This document shows, in pieces, positions 11,031 through 21,537 of a DNA stretch of 64,000 nucleotides; position 1 is the stretch's first letter, and the number at the start of each line of letters is the position of its first letter. Below the pieces are notes generated by a model. That model was not told the origin of the DNA and did not search any database. It saw only the letters and a program-made list of their open reading frames with translations. The translations under genes and the position numbers were made by a program. The stretch is from Trametes villosa. Taxonomy: Eukaryota > Basidiomycota > Agaricomycetes > Polyporales > Polyporaceae. The stretch is from NCBI GenBank assembly GCA_002964805.2, contig PUDQ02000057.1, positions 310,001-374,000 on the forward strand, read 5' to 3'.

Positions 11031-11134
11031 TGATGCATCACCAGATGTCTCTGTGATGCATCGTCAATTGCAACTCTGCTAAGAGATGGTGATGCATCAG
11101 AGGTGAATTCTAACTAGAGATGAATGATGCATCA
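11031..11134. repeat. Four spaced copies of the palindrome TGATGCATCA
   Basis: The 10-bp palindrome TGATGCATCA occurs at 11031, 11090 and 11125. A one-base variant (TGATGCATCG) sits at 11054. Spacings are 23, 36 and 35 bp. The cluster lies about 20 bp left of the first amplified unit. One more exact copy is found at 7761-7770, inside the first intron of the gene at 7520. It could be a cluster of binding sites for a dimeric protein or the edge of a small element. Confidence 0.8.
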
Positions 11135-13944
11135 TACTGACAAGGACGCCTGGGCTGACAGGGAGGCGGGGAGCAGCTGCCGTGAAACGGGGCGGGTGTA
11201 GGGAGTTTTTGACTCACCTATTTGCGCCTGCGCGGCCGGCTAGGGTGAGCAGTGCCGACTGACTTCCCTTAGATCGCGCCGGGCGACCGCCTGTCACCCG
11301 CACGCCCAATCCTGCGCCCGCCCCGCCAATCACCCTCCACGGACGGCCGCGACAGAACCCCACGGTAAGCCCCAAAATTTGCACTTACCTCCGTGATCGG
11401 ACTGCTCACATTGCGCACTTCGCCGCCGTCTCCGCCGGCCGAGATTTGTAGGCCGAATCGCCCAACCTCCGGGCTAGCAAGCACACCCGTCTCCAAGTAA
11501 GCGGCGGGTGTATTGGATGGTAAGAAATGTAATCTACATGGTATACAGGCGACGGCTCTCACCGGCTTGCCACCCAGCCTCCCGCCGACTGCCGTGGTCG
11601 GTGCACTTCCGTCTGGGTCACAGCCCCGCCTCCCCGGGCCTCCCTCCTCCCCCGGCCGTCACCATGCTGCTGTCACGTCCCCCCACCACCTCTGCCTCCC
11701 GCAACCCGCCCGCGCCACCGATCTCCTTCTCCCACCCTCCACCTCCTCGTCCCCTCTTGCTGCTCGCCCTCCGTCTCCCCGAGAGACACCGCCAGGACGC
11801 CGCCGCGGCGTCCTGTCTCTCGCGAGGTGTGCCCTACCCCTCCCTACGGCGCAGCGACGCGCAGGGACACCTACACGCCCCCGACGGCCCACGCAACGTG
11901 TCCTGAAGTCGCTCGGTGAGTATCCGTACACGTATACTTCACAAGTCCCACTGACCTCTTCGCAGCCTCGTCGTCGCCTCCCGGAAGCATCCAGACAAGT
12001 GCAAAAGCGCCGGGCTCTGTCAGCGGCAGGGTGAGTCCTCCTCGCGGCGAACACCGCGATACGAAGCTCACACGAATGCTTTCAGTCTCACGGGCGCGCA
12101 CGCGGCGTAGTTCACACGTCTGCGGCCGTCACGGGTCGCGCTAACTCGTCTCCTCGCCGCGACGAGCTGCTCCGCCATTTGTGAGCGCGGACGCGCACTG
12201 CATCGCCCGTAGACAGCAACACCCGTTGCGCACGCTGACGGTCAGGCTGAAGAACACGCCCCGCGGCCGCGCGAGGGGCTCAGCAGTGGTTCGGACAGCA
12301 CGGACTGACATCGGCGCGCGCACAGTGCGAAGGGGCTTCAAATCGTCGTATCACGCGTGCCAGAAAGCGTCGACTGGGACGCTACTACAGGGTACGTACC
12401 AAGACTTCCCTCCGGTCGGAATACGACACGCGTTGCTCTTAGAAGCGGCGCGGATCTGCGAGCTTGGCGTGCCGCAGGCCAACATACTTCCGGCGCCCTT
12501 CCAGTAAGCCCCGACGTGCTCGCATCCTCGCCAGACAGCTCACCTCGGTTCGGGGACATCTAGACAGTTTTTACGTACCTGGGCCGCCACGGACGAGCAG
12601 ATTACGACACTTCAAGACCGCAGGCAATGAGGCGCACGCTCTCGCAAGCTGAAGCACGCCTACAGCGCGGCGAGCGTCCACGCCGAGGCAGACAGCGGCG
12701 ACCGGTCGCGCGGGGCTTCTCCCATCGCTAAACCGGTGCCCAGCTACGTCGGAACGTTCGCGAGGCCGTTGGAGTGTCAGACGCGACGGTAAGTGCACTA
12801 CAACACTTGATTTACATCGGCGGGACTTACAAGTCAAGTCGGGTCCACGTACAGCATATCCGACATCGCGTGATACCCCAAAGACTTAAATCGCGCAGGG
12901 GCCGCGCCTGCGCAAGCCTCGCGCAGCGCCACGACCCCGGTGAAGGGGCCACGCCCTCGGACGACCCCGCGGGATGTCCCTGAAGCACGCGCACTGCAAA
13001 CGAGCTGATGCGCGCGGTCAAGAGACTGCCAGAAGTCGGAAATGAGCCGGGAGACGGTCGCGCTCTTGTAGATCGCACCGGAGGACGGAGAAGGAGGCGG
13101 GAGACTTGAATTTTGGTGAGTGAGCACGTTATGCGCTCGGCACGGATAGTGCTGACCTTCGAGGGCTCCGGGCGAGGTGCTACAGTCGCTCCTGAGTGCC
13201 GTGCACCGCAAACGGACGCCTGACTCGGAACATGCGCGCGGCATGCGGCTTCGTCCCGGAGCGCGAACGTTCGCGCCGGCATCTCCCAACGCGATTCCCG
13301 GGCTCCCGTCAAAACGGCGCATTCGCGCACGCGGTCGACGCCTCCGGAGGCCTCGGACTCGGCTTCACAGCAGTGTCCAGCTGTCCTAGATCGCGACGGG
13401 GCTGCTCCACGGACTCAGCGTGCGCGTGCGTGTTGGGGACAATGTGTACTCACCTTTGCAGCTCCCTGTGCCACGGAACGACTCCCAGTCTTCCGGGAAG
13501 GCGTTGCGCTGGGGTGCGCGGCTGTATCGCGTCTGTGCAGCCATTCCCGGCTGTCGCGCGTTGCGGGAGGACGTCTGATAGGTTAGCCGTGTCTTGATTG
13601 GCCCGAGAAAGTTTGTACTAACCTTGTTTGTATCATTGCAGTGCTCTCCGACGGCCGCTAGCCGTCGGACGACCGTTCCGCCGCCGCGCGCCGCCGGCCA
13701 TCGTCAGAGGCTTCGATCGAGGCCCTGGAGTCGTTTCCGGCTGCCCTACGTCGCGCCCGGACGGCTGCAGGTGTGTCATGCTTGTCATAGTCTGTGAGAG
13801 CGCGTACTGACCTTTTCTTCCCGCCAGCGCTCTCTATGGCGTGCGAGAGGGACTCCTGCGTGGCGCGCAGCTGTCAAGATGCCCGCGTCCTTCAACGGGT
13901 CCTCACGCGCGGCCATGGAGTCTGCGAGGGGACTCACCTCGCAG

Positions 13945-14100
13945 CGGGCGTACTGGGCGCGCGAAGTCCTCGCCGCCGGCTTCGAGCTCGCCTCGACGCC
14001 GTCGGACGGCAGAGAGTGGCCGGCGGCGGCACTCGTCTTCGGAGCCGGGACGGGGCGTCTTGCATGCGCTCCCGCGGGTCTTAGCCTACAAAAGCGCGAG
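13945..14100 (+). CDS. Exon-like block of an unrecognised plus-strand gene, unit 1
   Basis: A 52-codon open block between a CTCACCTCGCAG acceptor and a GTGAGC donor, translating as RAYWAREVLAAGFELASTPS and ending SLQKRE. The matching blocks in units 2 (24316-24489, 58 codons) and 3 (34820-35014, 65 codons) are open in the same frame and differ by multiples of three. A neighbouring block upstream, flanked by a 57-nt GTGTGT...CTGAC...CAG intron, is open in one common frame in all three units. The full gene could not be assembled and the 3' exon differs between units. No family recognised. It may be one exon of a decaying gene convergent with the phosphatase. Confidence 0.35.
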
Positions 14101-14351
14101 GTGAGCATGAATCCCCGCTTTGGAGGAGTGTTCCTAGCGAGTTCTGCACGCTCACCTGCAGGAAAGGGACGCCAAACGAGCTTGGAGCGCAGCTGGTATA
14201 CGCAGGGGTGGCCTCGGAGGGCAGCAGCGGTCGTCTATAGCACAGTAGAGTAGCAGCAGGAATACGAGCCTTTCACCCCAGTGTCCAGAGTCGAGTCTGA
14301 GCCAGTGTCCGAGTGCAGCCCTGATTCGCCAGTGCCACTTGGTGGACAGAC

Positions 14352-14385
14352 CAGCGCCAACTAGAGGACATTTTGGTGGCAGAGG
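14352..14385. repeat. Single copy of the 34-bp minisatellite unit (unit 1)
   Basis: One copy of the element CAGCGCCAACTAGAGGACAT followed by TTTGGTGGCAGAG. The same element is tandemly repeated in units 2 and 3. Confidence 0.85.
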
Positions 14386-14656
14386 TCGTGAATGCATCAG
14401 GGAGATTCTCGCGCGATCTGCACGACGCGAGATCGGGCGCACGCGTCGTCGTCGTCCGCGTCAAGTCCCCGTCCGAGGCGCCCGCGCTCCTCCTCTCCCG
14501 CACAGCCACCGTCGCCGCAGTCGAGTCGCTCGGCGCGAAAAGTCGTCGTGTATTGGGGAGATGCTACGGATACACGGGGTCGTCCGCGTCCAGTCCAGCA
14601 CGCACGCCAGCATTCAGAGCCCGGCGGCGATACGGAGAAGCACTCGCGGGGAGGAC

Positions 14657-16066
14657 TCACTTGTACTCGAAGTCGCCGATAGCGAACACACTGGCTGCGT
14701 CTGCATCTGAGACACACGCGCCCGTAGAGTTGCACGGGAGCGGGTGGCCGTGGCACGTTCGCGAGCTGAACGTGTCGAAGAAGTGATCGTCTGCGCAGCG
14801 CGGGCGGATCGCCGTCAGAACGCAGCGCGAGATGAACGTTACGGCGCGCTTCCCGCCGGCAACTCACACCACGATGCCCAGGCGTCGAGCCCGGCCGTCC
14901 CAAGTGTCGCGTCGAGGCGCGCCTTGAGCGGGGCGTTAGCCGTGAGGTGGTCCGTCCAAGCGGGAACGGACTGAAACGCCGCGCGAATCGCATCTGCTTT
15001 CGGGCAAGGGTAGCTCGGGGGTATTGAATCGATCTGGGAAGGCGCGAAGGCAGGGTCAGCGCGAGCCACCAGCCAATAGAGCGACGGAGCCGACGGACTG
15101 GCGAAGGCTGTGTCGTCACCGGGAACGTCTTCGAGGCCATGCTGGGATCCATCCCGACGAGCACGCCGCCGGCGACCTGGAACGTTCGAGTCTCCGTCGA
15201 GGTGCGGATGAAGATGTCGCGCTCGTTCACAGACGTAAGGAACCCCAGCTCGTGGTGGTACACCGACCAGAAATCCTGTGGGGAAGTCAGCCGTTGCGAC
15301 CGCAGCCCGAGCCCAGATTGGGCGCGGCGAGCATAAACCCTGTTTCTCGAAAGGGATCGTAATAGCCAGTCCCGTACAGTCCCGGGCACTGCCCAGACGT
15401 CATTGGAGAGCATCTGATCACCGAGGTTGAAGGCAATCCTTTTTAATGCGTTCATTAGAACGGGGTCCCCGCGGGGCATCCTATCGCATTTCTGCGAGTA
15501 CGGGGCTTTGGCCAACACGAGGATAGGTGCTCACCTGGCCGTGACGAATAGCATCCTCGAGTCCACCTTTGGTCAGCTGGCCTTCGTCGCAGGTGCCATT
15601 CCAGATCTGTGAGAGGAAGGGGTGCCAAGGTGGGCTGACGGTTTCATGGAAGATGTGCGCTCCTCCGCCGCCGTAACTGTACTGCATGAAGTCGGCGCAC
15701 TCCCAGGGCACGGCATTTAGCTCATTCTCGTTCGGATATAGGTTGTCCGGCGTCCTCTACAGACAAGGTTGAGACGCCGGGCGGAGAAGATGGGCACGAA
15801 CTCTCACGTACCTTGTGATGGCGGATAACGGCGTTGAGATACACCAGCTTCGCGTGCGGGGCGTTAGACGGTCTTTCGTAGTGCTTCGCGTTCACATGCG
15901 GCGCGTTGCAGTAATTGTAAGTGTTCCACGGTAGGTCGCCCGGCGTGATGGACGAGTTATAGACTCCGTGAATGGAGGCCAGTTTCCCGGTGTCGCCAGA
16001 TGCAAACCTGAGAAGATAACAAAGAAACGGGAGGGATATCACCCACTGCCAAAGGGTGTTCGCCAT
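14657..16066 (-). CDS. Histidine acid phosphatase, C-terminally truncated, copy 1
   Basis: Histidine phosphatase superfamily, branch 2 (phytase/acid phosphatase type); such secreted enzymes hydrolyse phosphomonoesters through a phospho-histidine. Exons: 16066-15812, 15756-15535, 15275-15099, 15033-14868 and 14790-14661. Phases agree throughout. The start MANTLWQWVISLPFLCYLL is a signal peptide. The catalytic motif IRHH-K/RTP (the RHxxRxP signature) spans the first intron, followed by DNLYPNENELNAVPW. Later blocks are ERDIFIRTSTETRTFQVAGG, FPVTTQPSP, CPKADAIRAAFQSVPAWTDH and HGHPLPCNSTGACVSDADA. After GDFEY the coding match ends: the frame reads AAG TGA, or enters a GTGAGT donor with no matching next exon. 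About the last third, including the His-Asp proton-donor motif of the family, is missing. Intron 2 is unusually long (259 nt). Probably not catalytically competent unless an unseen exon exists. Confidence 0.75.
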
Positions 16067-19000
16067 GGTCGGGGCACCACCACGGCCCGACGGTGAGCAG
16101 GCCATCGTTATATGCTATCTCGACGTCGAACGTGCGTGCCCTGCGGGCCTTGTCGGCACGCGCAGCGTCAAGCTTGCCCATCGCGAGAGTCAGCTGCTGG
16201 GCAGGCCTGACCTTGGTGCCGCGTGCTATATCGAGGCGAGCGTGTCTGACGATGTTCTCCGGGAGCCCGTTGCCAGGGACGACGAAAAGCAAGGCGGGGT
16301 GCAGCGTTGTGGTTGCAGAGCGAGGAGTGTCGAGCATGCGACGCGTGACGTCATCAGCAGGCGCCCATCGCTGCTCTCTCGCTGTGCGCTCGCCGCTCCC
16401 TCGGCTCTTGACGACGGCCTCTCTCGCCTCTCAAGCGGTCGTTTCGCCCTCGGGTGTGCACATGCGGCCGCGCTTTCGCCTCCATTAGTGCGCTCTGCGC
16501 GCGCTCAGAGTCCGTTCTTTGGGCTCCCTTGGGCGTGTTTTCTCCGCCTGTGCGCCCCGCAAGAGAGCCGTCTCGCTGCTCTTGCGATCTCCCCTTGTCG
16601 ATGTCCACGGTAAGCTCTGCACGCCTTCACCCGTGTGTTTGCCCGCTCACCCTTCTCCCCGCTCGTGCTAGTTAGACTCATGTGAACGTCTTCGCCGCGC
16701 TCGGGCTTGTTGCGCATGCGAGACGCCGCCCACCGCGCGCCGATCGGACGAATTCCATGCGCCAGGCTCGCCGCGCGCACCCGCTTCTCATCCCCGTCGA
16801 CGGAGAATGCGAGATCTCACACTCCGCGCCCCGCAAGGTACGTCCGATCTCTCAGATGCCTGCGTGATCTGTTCACAAGATCTCACTCTCCCCGCAGACG
16901 TTCCGCGCTCGGAATCACCACCGCACGCGAGATACCATCCCAGTACCTCCTACCCGCGGCGCCATCGCCCCTCGCATCTGCGCCCCGAGGGAACAACCTG
17001 GGGTATACGGCGGTACCCCGAGACGTCCCTCTGTAAGTGCCCAGCCCTCCCCGATGCAAACTAAGCTCTCCATGTCCGATTTTCACCGCCTCCCCCTCGA
17101 AGATCTGCAATAGCTGATGACAGGACGCAGCCCGCGGCCCGGATGCAACACATCCTGGCGCATACAGACATGCCGCACCCCACGAGGACGTGCTCGACGA
17201 CAGCCGCGCCGTGGATCGACGAGTATCGCGCGAGCGCGCCCCCTAGAGGCGGTATGTGTGTCCCTGTGCGCCCAGTTGGGCCGCTACGGCTACGCCCAAG
17301 CACCCCCAGCCTCGGCTGGATACCCCGGACGATACACTCACGGCGCCGCGACGATCTCGCGCGATCCTCCAGATCATCGATCCAAGAGGCCGCCACCGGC
17401 ACCTTGCAGCCCGCCCCCCGCTCCGGCATCCGCGCGGCGGCCTTCGCAAATGCGATGTGCACAACGCACGAATCACAAGGTATGCGCCCTGCCAGTCTCG
17501 CGCAGTTCAGAGCACTTCTAAAATTTCGGATTTTCGACGATTCCATGGGCATATACAAGACATCGACGCCCCGGGGCGCCCTCTCCCCCGATCGCACCCG
17601 GAACGGCTCTCAACTGCTCTACGAACTCGTGGCGACCCTCCGACAGCGCTAGCGAGGCCGCGGGGTCCATGTGAAAAATCCGCCAAATCGGCGGCATGGA
17701 TCGGCGTGCATTGGCACACGGCGATTGCCATCGCGCGCGCGACTCCAGGGCCGCCCCGCCGCCATCGGTCCCCCCAACGCCCCTCGGGGTGTGTCATACG
17801 AGTCACAGGGCACCGCCGCCGGCCGCAGATCTACGATTTGCGGTAATCCCGGCGGCGGCAGCTCGAGGGGCCAGCCATGGTACGTCCGGTCCCCGTCCGG
17901 TTCTCGACTGCCACTCACGTCTTCGCTTCCACCGACGGCTCAGGGCGCCCCTCCGCGCCCTCGCTCTGTGCGCAACGCCGGTGCGCGCTGTGGCTCGCGG
18001 CCGCGATCTCACCGAGGGACCCAACACGCTTGAAGAGCCGGCCGGGCCCGTGCGCCACGACCGCCATCCTCGCGCTCCCGGGCCATGCCGCTCTCGCCCG
18101 CGCGGCCTCCGTCTAGCTCTCGACGGCCAGCCGCGCGCGCCGACTCGCACGACGGCGCCGGCCCGCGCCGTCTTCGCCCCGCGAGAATCAAGAACTCATA
18201 CCGTACGTTTCCCCGGCCCGCGTCGAGCACAGCGCCCTGCCCCGACCGCACTCGTGCGTGTGCGCTCCCGCGACGTACGCGTCTTCGACGCGCGGACCGT
18301 GGACGTGGCTCGGCTCGGTGTCGACGCCTCGTGCGCCCTCGACTTCGGGCGGGAGGAGCGCCGTGCTGGCTGCCGGGAGCGACGCTGACGCGTTCGTCGC
18401 CGTACGACCGGGTCCGCGCGTACACCCACGAGGCGGCGCTGTTCGGCGCGGCCCCGCACTCGTTGGCGGCACTCTCGTGTCCCACCCCCTGCCTCGATCT
18501 CCGTGGCGGTGTCTTGCGCGTTCTGCGCCACGGGCGCGTCGTCGTCCGCCCTATATGTACCGCCCCGCCCCGCCGGTTTCGTGCCCATGTACGTACTACC
18601 CTACCGCTACTCTCTCCCACCCGAACTCGACCGCGCGGATCTTGCAAGCGGGTGAGCAGATCTGCTAGCAGCGCGAAACATGGCGGAATAGACACACCGC
18701 GTCGTCCGGAACCGGGAAACTGGGAGACGGCCGACGGTCGCGGCCGCCTGGCGAAGAACAAGGCCCGGGCGTGAGTACGGCGCATGGGGTAGACGAGTGT
18801 GAGCTCACCGGGGGCTCGACGTCAGGCACGGCGATCTGAGGCGTCGAGGACGAGAAGTCCGCATCGCGTGGGCGATCTTGATTCGCGATACTGGCCGGCG
18901 GCGTGGGCCCTGGGCTGGAGGGAGGCGGGTGCGTGCGGCGCGAGTGCTGGACGTGTACCTGCGTGTCCGGCAACCAGAGGTGAGCGCGTCTGCATATGCG

Positions 19001-21537
19001 AGCGGGGCGGCGCCTGACGATGCGGCAGGGTCAGCACACGCGCCTGCGGGCGGCCTGGCACGTACCACTCTCGTGGGCCGGCAGGGCTGCAGAGCCGACG
19101 TTGGACAGGGGTGGGCGCGGGCGAGGGCTGGGGAGGGAAGGTGAGTGCGCATGCGCATGCGAGAGCGACGGCGGAGGATATATACTCGCCGGGGCACCGG
19201 TACCGCGTAGCGTGCGCGCACGATCGACCTTGGCGCTCCGCTGCGGCCGTGCTATGGGTGTTCCGCCTGCCCGCTTGTCTGCGCGGCTCCCCAGGGTCGG
19301 AGGCGCGTGCCCGTCGCAGCCATGCGCTCCTCAGGCTTCTGCACCAGGCCCGGCGGCGCGGTGTCTGAAGAGGGGGGGGTGAGTGGATCAGACGGCGTGC
19401 TCAGGATGTTTAGGGACGAACTGAACGGGATATCCAATGCGGGGCGGCGGGGCGGCGGGGAGGAGGGAGAGGAGGGAAGAGAGGGGAAGAGGGCAGGTGG
19501 CGGATGCCGCCCCTCCTCGTCCCTCCCCGCTTCTTATCCTCCGCGCCCCGCCCGTTCGCGCACCGAATCCCGCGCACGGACCTCCCCACCCGCCTGGTCG
19601 CACTCGTCCGGCGGAACGCGCTGCCCCCGCCCCGCACCCCGTCTCCGCTCTCGTAACGCGCGCCCCGGAACGCACGCCCAGACGGGCTCCCCACGCGCAC
19701 GGCCAACCAGCGTGCGCCACCGCGCACGGCTGAGGCCGTGACGCTGATACGCCCCACGGCGGACGGGTTTCAGCGGGGCGTAATTGCGCGGGCGCGGCGG
19801 CGGACGCGTACGAGACGTCGGGTAGGGCATGAGATGTGGGATGATGCCAGCGGCCCGGGGCGGGCGCTCGGGAGGCGGGAGTGTCGCGCTCGCTTCGGAC
19901 GCTGGCCCGGGCCCCAGACTCGGGAGACGAGCGGTCGCCGGTGCGAGTGCGGAGAGGTGCGTGGACGCTTCTGTCGCGTCGGGATGAGTGTGCAGGCCGA
20001 CGTTCCGGGGCGGGGACGACACTCGTCCGTCGGGCGCAATTGTTCGCAGACATCCCCGCCCGCGCGTTCTGTACTACGCTCGAGTGGGCACGGCGCCGTC
20101 CAATACATAACTATGTACAGGGATCTTTCATGCGTGCGATCCGTGTGGGGCGCGACCACGAGAGTCTACACCCGGGCTCGAGGCCGTTCGTTCGCACGTC
20201 CAGGGTCTACTACGACATGCAGATACGCGGTCGGGAGGGGATCTGCTGAATCCAGGCTAACTACGCAGCGGGGCGTGCAACGGAGGACTTCCAAGACGTA
20301 GGCCACTCGCCCTCGCCGCTCGCAGAATCGCATACGCCCCCGGCTTCAAGTTCCTGCACGATGCAGAGGTTCTCGCAAAGGCTTTCGCATAGCAGCGTGC
20401 AGTCGCACGCCCGCCCAGCTCTTGCGAATTCAGCACGCGCGCACAGGCCGCGGCGGTCCGTAGATGTTCCCCAGCCGACGCCAAACACGCTCGTCCCCTC
20501 ACGGCTGCGCCGTGTTATTCGCGGTCCGCCCTGGTTCTGGGCGTGCGCATTGCACGACGGTGCTTACCAGCAGCTCCGGCCGCTCTCCGGTGGGATGTCC
20601 AATACCGTATCCGACTCCGGGTTTGCGCGAGCGGAGAGGGGACGCTCGAGCGGGGCATGAGATATACATTCCGGGCCCCAGCTTGCTCATACTTTCGTGC
20701 AACAGGGCGCACGCGTGCATGGTCACTGAATACTGTTTTAATGTGTAAATTCGACTTCCGGCAAAGTGCTGTACTGTACGAGAACGAGTTGCGAATAAAC
20801 GAGTATGTGCACCGCGGACGCGCCGTACTCGCTCGTCCGAATGGCGCACTGCATCCGAGCCCTACCAGAGCGACCGCACCCAGTTTATTCTAGCTCCACT
20901 CCATCGTATGGCAAGGACTTGCGCGCATAGATGTATTCAGTTGCTCGGGATGCGCGGCGCGAGGTTCCGTGAGCTCGCGCTGGGTGGGAACTGCGGGCGC
21001 AATATTCAGATTGAATCCGAGCGCGAGCGTGAAACTCTCGAGCACTCACCTCTGTCCCGCAGCGTGCACCTTCCGGCGGATATACCCTACACTACCGGGC
21101 GGTGTGTCCTAGATGTAGACTACAATATGTGCTTCCGAGCATAGTTCACATAGCTTACTACCTAGTGTACCAAATGTACCAAATAAATCCGGGGGTGGCG
21201 CGAGAGACATTCAATGTCTCAGCGCGGATGCTCGCGGCCGTCCGGCGGGCGGGCTCGAGCCGTCGCGAACACTCGGAAAGCGGCCTCGGATCTCGTCTGA
21301 AGGGTCCTCGGAATCTTGAGATTTATTCAGGCAGCTCAGGGCTCGATTCAGGCACATTGAATCTCACAACGCCAGTGGGGAAAACTCAGATTCCTTGGGG
21401 CACACTCTTGAGGCACACACGGAGGGCTGTAAAATATGCATAGACACGTGTGAGTGAGAATGAGCAGAAGATTATCCCTCGACAAGGGATCGGGGATTGG
21501 TGCAGCCCCCCACATTCCTGCCGGCCGAACAGGGCCC
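16067..21537. other. GC-rich half of unit 1 without a recognised gene
   Basis: Long open frames occur in all six frames because the sequence is very GC-rich; none has recognisable domains. The only block that looks protein-like lies on the minus strand at about 16110-16400, just upstream of the phosphatase: VTRRMLDTPRS, then TTLHPALLFVVPGN and TFDVEI. It is kept in unit 2 (ending at TAG, 26526-26528) and decayed in unit 3. It could be the C-terminus of an unknown gene. A short frame at 20908-21144 (MARTCAHRCIQLLGMRGARF) is also kept in unit 2. Confidence 0.4.

Larger units (their letters stand above)
11153..21537. repeat. Unit 1 of a ~10.4-kb direct tandem amplification
   Basis: The unit starts at GGCTGACAGGGAGGCGGGG and ends where the same string reappears at 21538, a period of 10,385 bp. 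It contains short exon-like blocks on the plus strand (about 11.5-14.2 kb), a convergent truncated phosphatase on the minus strand (14657-16066), and about 5.4 kb of GC-rich sequence with no recognised gene. Similarity to unit 2 runs the whole length with scattered substitutions and small indels, so the duplication is not brand new. GC content looks clearly higher than in the flanking genes. Confidence 0.95.

Noticed and set aside
11269..11562. Minus-strand frame PAAYLETGVLASPEVG ending at a GTAAGT donor
   Set aside because: Conserved in all units and protein-like, but no start, no next exon and no family could be found, so it is not listed as a gene.
11513..12180. Plus-strand frame MDGKKCNLHGIQATALTGLP joined over two good introns to a stop
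   Set aside because: Open in units 1 and 2 but frameshifted in unit 3, and composition is Pro/Ser low complexity; kept only as possible decayed exons.
18009..18785. 258-codon minus-strand open frame in unit 1
   Set aside because: Arg-rich translation typical of an antisense GC-rich frame; its unit 2 counterpart is cut into shorter pieces.
20908..21144. Short frame MARTCAHRCIQLLGMRGARF kept in units 1 and 2
   Set aside because: Only about 80 codons, no motifs, no intron logic; conservation can be due to recent duplication alone.
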